In this document: positions 8,059 through 16,204 of the stretch, piece after piece
How positions within the stretch are numbered: position 1 is the first letter of the stretch
Layout of the letters: each line of letters begins with the position of its first letter
Source: Bradyrhizobium sp. CIAT3101
Lineage (GTDB): Bacteria; Pseudomonadota; Alphaproteobacteria; Rhizobiales; Xanthobacteraceae
Direction of reading: 5' to 3'
Assembly: GCF_029714945.1 (NCBI RefSeq)
Contig: NZ_CP121634.1
Span: 6,345,001 to 6,409,000, forward strand
Length of the DNA: 64,000 nt
Made by a program: the position numbers and the translations under genes
The notes under the pieces: generated by a model
Seen by the model: only the letters and a program-made list of their open reading frames with translations
The model's database searches: none
Told to the model about the DNA's origin: nothing

Positions 8059-9450
8059 CTACGCCGACCGCCGCACCGCGTTGTCGACCAGCGTCTTGCC
8101 GAGCGACCAGATCGCGCCGGGGACCTTGTGGCTGCCGGCGATGACGTCGTCGAACGCGCGCTCGATCCAGTTGCAGTCTTCTTCGGTGATGGTGAGCGGC
8201 GGCAGCAGCTTGATGGTGTGGCTGCCGTGGCCGGCGACCTGCGTCAGGATCTTGTGATCCTTGAACAGCGGCACGGTGATGAGCTGGCAGAACAGGCCCT
8301 TGTTGGCGGCCTCCAGCACGTTCCAGGATGCCCGCAGCCGCAGCGATTTCGGCGGACCGAACTCGATGCCGATCATCAGGCCCTTGCCGCGCACTTCCTT
8401 CATCAGCTCGTAGCCGGGGACCATGCGGGTGAGCGCGAGGCGAAGCTCGGCGCCGCGCTTGGCGGCGGACTCGATCAGCTTCTCCGATTCCATCACGTCG
8501 AGCGTGGCGATGCCGGCGGCCATCGCGAGATCGTTCTTGGAGAAGGTCGAACCGTGCACCACCGCGCGGTCCATCTGGTTGAAGATCTTGTCGAAGATGT
8601 TCTTGCGCGTCAGCACGGCGCCGACCGGCACGTGGCCGCCCGAGAGCGACTTCGACAGCAGCACCATGTCGGGCTCGACGTTCCAGTGCTCGACCGCGAG
8701 GAAGCGGCCGGTGCGGCCCATGCCGGTCTGGATCTCGTCGGCGACGAACAGCGTGCCGTACTTCTTGCAGAGCGCTGCGGCCCCCGGCAGGAACTCGTCG
8801 GAGGGCATGTTGACGCCCTTGCCCTGGATCGGCTCGACCACGAAGGCCGCGACCTCGCGCGAGGCCAGCGCCTTCTCGAGCGCGGCGAGATCGTTGAACG
8901 GAACCGAGGTGCACCCCGGCAACAGCGGCTCGAAGCCGGTGCGGAAGTTCGAATCACCCGTCAGCGACAGCGCGCCATAGGTCAGGCCGTGATAGCCGTG
9001 GGCGCAGTAGACGATGCCGGGGCGGCCGGTGGCGCCGCGGGCGAACTTGATGGCCGCCTCGACGCATTCGGCGCCGGAATTGGCGAAGAACGCCTTGTCG
9101 AGATAGGGAACGTATTTCAACAGCCGCTCGGCGAGCACGCCGGCGAGCACCGAGACGTCGAACTGGACGAGATTGGGCAGATCGGCGTCGAGCACGCTCT
9201 TCAGCGCGTCGCGCATCACCGGATGGTTGCGACCGATTGCGAACACGCCAAAGCCGGACAGGAGGTCGAGATAGCGCGCACCCTCGCGATCGTAGAGGTA
9301 CTGCCCCTGCCCCTTCTGGAAGCCGACATCGTAGCCGATGGTCTTGAGAACCCGGACGAACTGCTCGTTCAGGTACCGATTATGCAGGGTGCTGCGCTGG
9401 GCCTGACGGTCCGCGAACAACTGGGACATGTCTGGATTTGGACTGTTCAT
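8059..9450 (-). CDS. hpnO: Class III PLP aminotransferase, hopanoid-associated (HpnO)
   Basis: A 463-residue fold-type I aminotransferase. Key elements are AFFANSGAECVEAA near residue 120, the HGYHG segment, VADEIQTGMGRTG with the PLP-ring aspartate near 238, and the Schiff-base lysine Lys267 in LLSKSLSGG. In hopanoid producers HpnO forms the terminal amine of aminobacteriohopanetriol. The call rests on its place beside hpnN and the hpn operon; class III transaminases are hard to separate by sequence alone. It is divergent from the DUF2147 gene. Confidence 0.82.
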   Translation of the reverse strand: MNSPNPDMSQLFADRQAQRSTLHNRYLNEQFVRVLKTIGYDVGFQKGQGQYLYDREGARYLDLLSGFGVFAIGRNHPVMRDALKSVLDADLPNLVQFDVSVLAGVLAERLLKYVPYLDKAFFANSGAECVEAAIKFARGATGRPGIVYCAHGYHGLTYGALSLTGDSNFRTGFEPLLPGCTSVPFNDLAALEKALASREVAAFVVEPIQGKGVNMPSDEFLPGAAALCKKYGTLFVADEIQTGMGRTGRFLAVEHWNVEPDMVLLSKSLSGGHVPVGAVLTRKNIFDKIFNQMDRAVVHGSTFSKNDLAMAAGIATLDVMESEKLIESAAKRGAELRLALTRMVPGYELMKEVRGKGLMIGIEFGPPKSLRLRASWNVLEAANKGLFCQLITVPLFKDHKILTQVAGHGSHTIKLLPPLTITEEDCNWIERAFDDVIAGSHKVPGAIWSLGKTLVDNAVRRSA

Positions 9451-9592
9451 CCGCTACATACTTCGGTTGAGGGCCGCTTCGTCAACTGAAAACGGTCAGC
9501 AAACGGAAAAGGGTCTGTGCGGCCTTTTGCCCTTTTTCGGACCATCTTCGCAAGCACAGCTTTAAACCATGTTGCACTGCCAAGGAACACTC

Positions 9593-10237
9593 ATGCGTTT
9601 GGCCATTTACACCGGAATAATACTGGCGGGCGGTTACGTCGGCCTGACACCGGCGCTTGCCGCCGATCCCACCGGCGACTGGCGGGTCGCCGACGGCGTT
9701 GCCAATATCCGCGTCGCCCAATGCAACGGCAGCATGTGGGGCGCGGTTTCCTGGGAAAAGCAGCCCGGAGGCCGCGACGAGAACAACCCCGATGTCTCAA
9801 AAAAGAACAGACCGACACTGGGCATGGCGACCCTGATCAACATGAAGAAGGCGGCCGGCGCCGAGCAGTGGGAGGGTCAGGTCTACAACGCGAAAGATGG
9901 TCAGATGTACAGCGCGACCATCACGCCTGTCGGCACCGACCAGCTCGAGATCAAGGGCTGCGTGCTGGGCTTCCTGTGCGGCGGCGAGACCTGGACCCGG
10001 GTCGGTCCACCCATTCCTTCGAGCTCTTCCAATGCGATGGCCAAGGGTGCACCGAAAACCACCGGAGCGGCGCCAAAGGCCGCAACCACGCCACCTGCTG
10101 CAGCGCCTGCGCCAGCACCTGCGGCCACGGCACCGAAGAACGCTGCCGTCGCCGCCAAGCCTGGTCAGAAGAGCGCAACCGCCGATTCCGTCGGCGACAT
10201 CTGCCTACTCCCTGAGATTGCGGGGCTTGCCCATTAG
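9593..10237 (+). CDS. DUF2147 family exported protein
   Basis: A 214-residue protein with a Sec signal peptide (residues 1-23, ending TPALAA). A DUF2147 domain covers about residues 24-135 (ADPTGDWRVADGVANIRV and IKGCVLGFLCGGETW). The C-terminal 70 residues are a low-complexity Ala/Pro/Lys tail. The start at 9593 has AAGGAAC upstream; an ATG 24 bases earlier lacks one. Its last 33 bases overlap the 3' end of hpnN on the other strand. Gene position between hpnO and hpnN suggests an envelope role, not a demonstrated one. Confidence 0.82.
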   Translation: MRLAIYTGIILAGGYVGLTPALAADPTGDWRVADGVANIRVAQCNGSMWGAVSWEKQPGGRDENNPDVSKKNRPTLGMATLINMKKAAGAEQWEGQVYNAKDGQMYSATITPVGTDQLEIKGCVLGFLCGGETWTRVGPPIPSSSSNAMAKGAPKTTGAAPKAATTPPAAAPAPAPAATAPKNAAVAAKPGQKSATADSVGDICLLPEIAGLAH

Positions 10238-12793
10238 GGCCGGCTGAAACAGCAGCACTGCGGCAAGCGTCGTCACCAGAGAAAGTGCGAGCAGCTTGCC
10301 CATGCTGGATGTGCCCGGATGGCTCGACAGCCACAGGCTGCCGAACGCGGTCGCCGTCGTCAGTGCGCTGAAGAAGATCGCGCGCGTCAGGCTGGTCTGA
10401 AGCAGGTTTGTCCTGCCGGACCGCCACGCCACGACATAATAGATCTTGAACGCGACACCCACGCCGAGCAGCAGCGGGAACGCGACGATATTGGCGAAGT
10501 TGAGCGGCAGGCCGATCAACACGCAGATCTCGAGCGTCACCGCGCCCGCAACCAGAAGCGGCACCAGCGTCATCAGCACGTCAACGACGCGGCGCAGCGT
10601 GATCCACAACAGCAGGCCGATCACCAGCAACGCATAGATGCCGGCATGGATGAAGGCGTTCACCACGGTGTCGCCGGATTTCAGGATGGAGACCGGTCCG
10701 CCGATCGCGGTCGGCTCGGCCTCGAGCACGGCTGCCGCAAACTTGCGCAGCGTGTCGTTGTCGTTGGGATCGCCCTTCGGCTGAGCTTCGACGCGGATGA
10801 TTCCGTCCTTGCTCTTCCAGGCGTTCACGAGATCGGGCGGCAGTGACTTCAGGGTGACCGGCTCGGCCTGCAGCGCGTTCCTGAGCTGGTCGAACACGAT
10901 CTTCAACGGCGTGACGAACACGTCCTGTGCCCTGTTGCGGGTCGCCTCGTCCGAATTGGCGAGCTTCTCCAGCGCGTCCGCGAGCCGCCGCGAGGCGATC
11001 GCGCCCGGGCCCTTGGCGTCACCGGCGGTCCGGCGCAGATTTTCGACCGAGGATTTCAGCGACTCGACATTTTCCTGGTCGGACGGCGCCGCGTCGACCT
11101 GGTCGGGATTGAGCGCGGGGCCCAACACCTTGGCGCCCTGCGCGAGCAGCTTCAGCTTCGGCTGCTGGTCTTCCGGCACGAAGCTGTTGAGCGACATCAC
11201 GCGCAACACTTCCGGCACCTTCTCCAGCTTCGCCTCGACCTGCTTGGCCTGCTCTTCCGTGGTGACCATCACGTTGATGGCGTTGGCGCCGGTGTTGGGA
11301 TCCTTGCGCAAGTCGAGGAAAGTGGCGATCGACTCGGCCTTCGGGTTGCGCAGGTTCATCGGGTTGAAGTCGAACTTCAGGAAGTAGAGCAGCGGCAGGC
11401 CCGCGAGCGCCAGCAGCAACGTGCCGCCCACGACCAGGACGCGGTGCTTCTCCAGGAAGTAATCGAGCGGCGCCAGGAAGGCATAGCCCACCGGCTCCTT
11501 TTCGCCCGGCGGGTTCAGCAGCTTCAGCATCGCGGGCAATATCGTAATGCTGGAGAGGAACGCCACCAGCATGCCGACGCCGGCGATCTGGCCGAGCTCG
11601 GAAATGCCCTTGTAATCGGTCGGCAGGAAACAGAGGAAGCCGGCGGCCGTCGCCATGGCCGCCAGCGACAGCGGCACCGCGGAGCGCTTCGCGGCACGCA
11701 CCAGCGCGGCGGTGAGATCGTCGTGCTTGTAGCGCTCCGAGCGGTAGCGAACGCTGTACTGGATGCCGAAATCGACGCCCAGTCCGACGAACAGCACGGC
11801 GAACGCGATCGACAGCAGGTTGAACGAGCCGACCATCATCAGGCCGGCGGCGGTTGTCAGCGCAAGGCCGACGAACAGATTGATGAACACCGCGAAGATG
11901 ATCTTCGAGGAGTGCAGTGCAAGCCACAGGATCAGGAGCACGACGAGCACCGTGCCGACGCCGTTGACGACAGCACCTTCCTGGACGGTGGCGTATTCCT
12001 CGTTGGCGATCGGGACCGGACCTGTCAGGCGTACCCGCGCCTGATATTTGGTCGCAAAATCGAGATCGGCCGCGGCCTTGCGGATCGCGTCGGTGGCGCC
12101 CTTGCCGGGCTCGAGCGCGTTGTAGTCGAGGATCGGCTTGAACTCGATGAAGGCGCGCTTGTCCGAATCCGACAGCGGCTGGTCGCTGACGAGCTCGCGC
12201 CAGGAGAAGCTCGCATTGCCCTTGTTGAGCACGGTCTCGACCGTCCCCGCGATCTGGTTGAACGGCCGCGCGGTGCTGTCGAGCTTGACCTGCCCACGCT
12301 TGACGCCGGCGAGCCCGGTCTCCAGCGCACCGGTCAGACCGCGGATCGATGGATCGCCGGCCATGATCTCGATCAGGGGCGCTGCGGATTCGAACTGGCT
12401 GGTGATCTTGCCGACTTCCTCGGTCGGCAGGAACAACAGGCCGTTCTTCTCGAAGAACTCACCGGTGCCGAGCTGCTGCATCGACTGGAAGTCGGTCTTG
12501 TTGTCCTTCAGCTTGGCAAACAGTGCGTCCGCGGCTGCGGTCGCCATCTCCGGCGTCCTGGCCTCGACGACCGCGAGGATCGTCGCGTCACGATCGAAGG
12601 CGCGGTCAAACTGCTGGTCGCGCTGGCGCCAGTCCAGATTCTGGGCAATCAGCGAATTGATGTCGGTGTTGATGGCGAAGTGTTGGGACGTGTAGTAGCC
12701 CGCCCCCACCGCCAGCAGGAGCCCGAGAACGACGACAAGGGTAGCAAACCGGGTACAGGCCCTGACGATGGCAACGACTACGCTTTGCAGCAC
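10205..12793 (-). CDS. hpnN: HpnN, hopanoid-transporting RND/MMPL family protein
   Basis: An 862-residue inner-membrane RND-type protein. It has an N-terminal anchor at residues about 12-33, a periplasmic domain, a first bundle of membrane helices (about 265-410, with AVLFVGLGVDFGIQYSVRYR), a second periplasmic domain and a second helix bundle at 690-850. HpnN moves hopanoids to the outer membrane, and the length matches the HpnN family. The start codon is GTG at 12793. A perfect EcfG-type promoter lies 34-58 bases upstream, which implies stress-controlled export. It shares its 3' end with the DUF2147 gene. Confidence 0.9.
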   Translation of the reverse strand: MLQSVVVAIVRACTRFATLVVVLGLLLAVGAGYYTSQHFAINTDINSLIAQNLDWRQRDQQFDRAFDRDATILAVVEARTPEMATAAADALFAKLKDNKTDFQSMQQLGTGEFFEKNGLLFLPTEEVGKITSQFESAAPLIEIMAGDPSIRGLTGALETGLAGVKRGQVKLDSTARPFNQIAGTVETVLNKGNASFSWRELVSDQPLSDSDKRAFIEFKPILDYNALEPGKGATDAIRKAAADLDFATKYQARVRLTGPVPIANEEYATVQEGAVVNGVGTVLVVLLILWLALHSSKIIFAVFINLFVGLALTTAAGLMMVGSFNLLSIAFAVLFVGLGVDFGIQYSVRYRSERYKHDDLTAALVRAAKRSAVPLSLAAMATAAGFLCFLPTDYKGISELGQIAGVGMLVAFLSSITILPAMLKLLNPPGEKEPVGYAFLAPLDYFLEKHRVLVVGGTLLLALAGLPLLYFLKFDFNPMNLRNPKAESIATFLDLRKDPNTGANAINVMVTTEEQAKQVEAKLEKVPEVLRVMSLNSFVPEDQQPKLKLLAQGAKVLGPALNPDQVDAAPSDQENVESLKSSVENLRRTAGDAKGPGAIASRRLADALEKLANSDEATRNRAQDVFVTPLKIVFDQLRNALQAEPVTLKSLPPDLVNAWKSKDGIIRVEAQPKGDPNDNDTLRKFAAAVLEAEPTAIGGPVSILKSGDTVVNAFIHAGIYALLVIGLLLWITLRRVVDVLMTLVPLLVAGAVTLEICVLIGLPLNFANIVAFPLLLGVGVAFKIYYVVAWRSGRTNLLQTSLTRAIFFSALTTATAFGSLWLSSHPGTSSMGKLLALSLVTTLAAVLLFQPALMGKPRNLRE

Positions 12794-12826
12794 GTATTTT
12801 CTTTCTAGTGTTAACAGCCTGCCGAA

Positions 12827-12851
12827 AACGCCCGCTGTTTAACGGAGTTCC
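12827..12851 (-). promoter_or_regulatory. Predicted EcfG (general stress sigma factor) promoter of hpnN
   Basis: Read on the minus strand, the -35 element GGAAC (12851-12847) is followed by a 16-base spacer and the -10 element CGTT (12830-12827). This is a full match to the alphaproteobacterial EcfG consensus GGAAC-N16/17-CGTT. The expected transcription start near 12820 would give a leader of about 27 bases before the hpnN GTG at 12793. Confidence 0.65.
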
Positions 12852-13253
12852 CGGGCGAAACCTATTGCTGTTTTGGGTAGCTCTCGCGGGAACAAGGTTC
12901 GAAGTAAACGCCGGGAGACCGTGGCAAAATCATGCGGGAGCGCCGGTATAGCCGGGGAGATGAGGCGGTAAAGTGACGAAGGGGTGAGCACAAATGTCGC
13001 CATCTTGCTCAGGTAAAATGCGGCATTATAATACCTCAGATCGATGTCGCCGGGAACCGCTGGACTTGTTCCACCTTTCCTTGCCGCCGATTTTTTGACA
13101 CAAAGTGCTGTGCCTGCATGCGCCTGGGCCCAGATGGGGTGGGCGGTTACCGCGGTCGCGACACCAATGGTGCGGATATTGCAACATTGGCCCTATCGGG
13201 GTGCCGCCCGGGACAATTGAGCGGATTGGTGCAAATTGCGTGATGGGCGTCCA
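12852..13253. other. Intergenic region between hpnN and ispH
   Basis: About 400 bases without a convincing gene, separating divergent hpnN and ispH. A consensus TTGACA hexamer at 13095-13100 on the plus strand has only a poor -10 (ATGCGC) 17 bases later, so the ispH promoter is not settled. The ispH ATG at 13254 lacks a clear ribosome site. Nothing else was recognised; the length would allow a long ispH leader. Confidence 0.5.
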
Positions 13254-14180
13254 ATGGAAGTTTATCTAGCGCAGCCGCGCGGCTTTTGCGCAGGCGTGGT
13301 GCGCGCGATCGAGATCGTGGAAAAGGCCCTGCAGAAGTATGGCCCGCCGGTCTACGTGCGCCATGAGATCGTGCACAACAAATACGTCGTCGAGAGCCTG
13401 AAGAACAAGGGCGCGATCTTCGTCGAGGAACTGTCCGAAGTTCCACCGAAGGCTGTCACCGTTTTCAGTGCCCATGGCGTCGCCCGCAGCGTCGAGGAAG
13501 AGGCTGCCGCCCGCGACCTTCCGGTGCTCAATGCCACCTGCCCCCTGGTCACGAAAGTTCACAATCAGGGGAAGCGTTACATCACCAAGGGCCGTACCCT
13601 GATCCTGATCGGCCATGCCGGCCACCCCGAGGTCGAGGGCACGATGGGCCAGGTTCCCGGGCCCGTTTTGCTGGTCCAGAGCGTCGAGGAGGCCAAGGCC
13701 CTGGCGCTGCCGGCGGATACGCCAGTGGCCTACATCACCCAGACCACGCTGTCGGTCGACGACACCAAGGGCATTATCGAGGCCCTTCAAGCTAAATTTA
13801 CAGATATTCAAGGCCCGGACATCCGGGATATCTGCTATGCGACACAGAACCGCCAATCTGCGGTAAGGGACTTGAGCAAGCTGGTTGACGTGATTTTGGT
13901 GGTGGGTGCTGCCAATAGCTCGAACTCGAACCGGCTCCGCGAAATCGGCACTGAAGCCGGCGTCGCGAGTTATCTGATCGCCGATGGCCGCGAGCTCAAT
14001 CCGGAGTGGTTGAATGGTGCCAGGACCGTCGGCCTCACAGCCGGCGCCTCGGCGCCTGAGGTGCTGGTGGATGACGTGATCGAAGCGCTGCGGCGGATCG
14101 GACCGGTGACGGTCTCGGTGCTCCCCGGCCGCGAGGAAAACATCGAATTCAGGCTTCCGGCTCAACTGGCTGCAAGCTGA
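13254..14180 (+). CDS. ispH: 4-hydroxy-3-methylbut-2-enyl diphosphate reductase (IspH/LytB)
   Basis: A 308-residue iron-sulfur enzyme for the last step of the MEP pathway, which yields IPP and DMAPP. The three cluster cysteines are present: Cys12 (PRGFCAGV), Cys96 (NATCPLV) and Cys194 ([10 protein letters not shown]), and the catalytic glutamate Glu126 is in HPEVEGTMG. It precedes hpnH by 35 bases on the same strand, coupling precursor supply to hopanoid synthesis. A TTG at 13236 is a possible alternative start; ATG 13254 fits family length and start best. Confidence 0.96.
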   Translation: MEVYLAQPRGFCAGVVRAIEIVEKALQKYGPPVYVRHEIVHNKYVVESLKNKGAIFVEELSEVPPKAVTVFSAHGVARSVEEEAAARDLPVLNATCPLVTKVHNQGKRYITKGRTLILIGHAGHPEVEGTMGQVPGPVLLVQSVEEAKALALPADTPVAYITQTTLSVDDTKGIIEALQAKFTDIQGPDIRDICYATQNRQSAVRDLSKLVDVILVVGAANSSNSNRLREIGTEAGVASYLIADGRELNPEWLNGARTVGLTAGASAPEVLVDDVIEALRRIGPVTVSVLPGREENIEFRLPAQLAAS

Positions 14181-14215
14181 CCTACCCGAATTTCAAGCCC
14201 AGAAAGAAACGTGTA

Positions 14216-15376
14216 ATGGCAATCCCCTTCTTCAAGGAAATGCGTATCGGCGGCTATTTGCTCAAGCAGAAACTGCTTGGCCGCAAACGCTATCCGCTCG
14301 TGCTGATGCTGGAGCCGCTGTTCCGCTGCAACCTCGCCTGCGTCGGCTGCGGCAAGATCGATTATCCGGATGCGATCCTCAACCGCCGCATGACCGCACA
14401 GGAGTGCTGGGACGCGGCCGACGAGTGCGGCGCGCCGATGGTGGCGATCCCCGGCGGCGAGCCGCTGATCCACAAGGAGATCGGCGAGATCGTGCGCGGC
14501 CTGGTCGCGCGCAAGAAATTCGTCTCGCTCTGCACCAACGCGCTGCTGCTCGAGAAGAAGCTCGACCTGTTCGAGCCCTCCCCGTACCTGTTCTTCTCCG
14601 TGCATCTCGACGGCCTGAAGGACCATCACGACAAGGCCGTTTCGCAGAAGGGCGTGTTCGACCGCGCCGTCTCCGCGATCAAGGCGGCGAAGGCCCGCGG
14701 CTTCACCGTCAACGTCAACGCCACCATATTCGACGGCCACCCGGCCGAGGAGATCGCAAAGTTCCTCGACCTCACCGTCGAGCTCGGTGTCGGCGTCTCG
14801 ATGTCGCCCGGCTACGCCTATGAGCGCGCGCCGGACCAGGAGCACTTCCTCAACCGCACCAAGACCAAGAAGCTGTTCCGCGACGTCTTCGCGATGGGCA
14901 AGGGCAAGAAGTGGAATTTCATGCATTCCGGCTTGTTCCTGGACTTCCTCGCCGGCAACCAGGAATACGAGTGCACGCCGTGGGGCATGCCCGCACGCAA
15001 CATCTTCGGTTGGCAGAAGCCCTGCTATCTCCTCGGTGAAGGCTACGCAAAAACCTTCAAGGAGCTGATGGACACCACCGACTGGGAAACCTACGGCACC
15101 GGCAAGTACGAGAAGTGCGCCGACTGTATGGCCCATTGCGGCTACGAGCCGACGGCCGCGACCGCCGCTCTCAACAACCCGATCAAGGCGATGTGGGTGT
15201 CGCTGCGCGGCATCAAGACCTCGGGCCCGATGGTGCCGGAGATCGACATGTCGAAGCAGCGCCCGGCGCAGTACATCTTCTCCGAGCAGGTCCAGAAGAA
15301 GCTCTCCGAGATCCGCAAGGACGAAGCCGAGGCAGCTCAGGCCAAGGCCGCACGGAAGGCTTCGACCGCTGCGTAA
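14216..15376 (+). CDS. hpnH: HpnH, adenosylhopane synthase (radical SAM)
   Basis: A 386-residue radical SAM enzyme that joins the 5'-deoxyadenosyl group to diploptene, the first step of the extended hopanoid side chain. The cluster motif Cys38-x3-Cys42-x2-Cys45 (FRCNLACVGCGK) is intact, and GGEP follows near residue 80. The C-terminal region has a further cysteine group (YEKCADCMAHCGYEP) as in HpnH proteins. It is downstream of ispH, 35 bases apart, and ends before a strong terminator. Confidence 0.95.
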   Translation: MAIPFFKEMRIGGYLLKQKLLGRKRYPLVLMLEPLFRCNLACVGCGKIDYPDAILNRRMTAQECWDAADECGAPMVAIPGGEPLIHKEIGEIVRGLVARKKFVSLCTNALLLEKKLDLFEPSPYLFFSVHLDGLKDHHDKAVSQKGVFDRAVSAIKAAKARGFTVNVNATIFDGHPAEEIAKFLDLTVELGVGVSMSPGYAYERAPDQEHFLNRTKTKKLFRDVFAMGKGKKWNFMHSGLFLDFLAGNQEYECTPWGMPARNIFGWQKPCYLLGEGYAKTFKELMDTTDWETYGTGKYEKCADCMAHCGYEPTAATAALNNPIKAMWVSLRGIKTSGPMVPEIDMSKQRPAQYIFSEQVQKKLSEIRKDEAEAAQAKAARKASTAA

Positions 15377-15399
15377 GCGCGCAAGTCGGCACCAACAGC

Positions 15400-15431
15400 A
15401 AAAAGGCCCGGTCCTGCGACCGGGCCTTTTC
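15400..15431 (+). terminator. Rho-independent terminator between hpnH and hpnG
   Basis: Hairpin with arms AAAAGGCCCGGTC and GACCGGGCCTTTT around a short loop (CTGC). It lies 24 bases after the hpnH stop and 24 bases before the convergent hpnG stop, and can terminate both strands. Confidence 0.85.
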
Positions 15432-15454
15432 TTTTGTCAGCTCGATGAAGCCGC

Positions 15455-16204
15455 TCAGGCCGCTTCGGAAACCGCGGCCTCGCTCTCCACCAGCTCGGTG
15501 CCGATCAGGAAGTCGCGGCAGCCACGAAGCGAGCGCAGCGCGCGGTTGAAGTCGATGCCGGTCGAGACCAGGGCGTGGAGCGTCGCCGGGTTGCGCACGA
15601 TGCCGCGCAGGACCGCGGCGAGGTCGATCTGGCCGTTCGGCTTGATGGCGGCGCGGGCGAGCGCCGGGAGCGCGCGGTGGGCGGGGTCGCTGATGACGCG
15701 GACCGCGGCGAACGGCAGACCGGCTTCGGCGGCATAGGCGGCCGCGATGTGGCTTTCCATGTCGACGGCGGAGGCGCCGGTTTCCGAATGCAGCGCGGCC
15801 TTGCAGGAGCTCCCGGTGACCACTTCCTCGGCACCGGCCAGGGAACCGCGTACGACCCGGCGGCGGCCGGAGGTCAGCTTGTCGATGAGGTCGTCGCTGA
15901 GCGACAGGCCGGCGCCCCAGCGGGCGTCGCCCGAGAGCACCTCGGTCGCCACCACGACGTCACCGGAACGCAGCGTCGGGTCGAGCCCACCGGCGACACC
16001 GAACGAGATCACGCCACGAATCGTCTGGGGATCCACCACCGTCAGCAGCGCACGCAACTGGGTCGGGCTGCTCGACGAGCAAATAACCGCCATTCCGGGC
16101 CCGGCAGCAATGCGGGCCTCCTGAACCAATCCGGTCACGATCAGAATCGGCCGCGGATCAATGGCATTACCCGCGGTAATATAGTCCCCCGTCCCCAAAG
16201 TCAC
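15455..16204 (-). CDS. hpnG: HpnG, adenosylhopane nucleosidase/phosphorylase
   Basis: A 249-residue member of the nucleoside phosphorylase superfamily, which removes adenine from adenosylhopane after HpnH. Visible motifs are SFGVAGGLDPTLRSGD near residue 80 and ASAVDMESHIAAAYA with the ribose-binding Glu near 147, then VISDPAHR. The start is a GTG at 16204, whose GTGA overlaps the shc stop, implying coupled translation; the frame is open further upstream but that part lies within shc. Last gene of hpnCDE-shc-hpnG. Confidence 0.92.
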   Translation of the reverse strand: MTLGTGDYITAGNAIDPRPILIVTGLVQEARIAAGPGMAVICSSSSPTQLRALLTVVDPQTIRGVISFGVAGGLDPTLRSGDVVVATEVLSGDARWGAGLSLSDDLIDKLTSGRRRVVRGSLAGAEEVVTGSSCKAALHSETGASAVDMESHIAAAYAAEAGLPFAAVRVISDPAHRALPALARAAIKPNGQIDLAAVLRGIVRNPATLHALVSTGIDFNRALRSLRGCRDFLIGTELVESEAAVSEAA

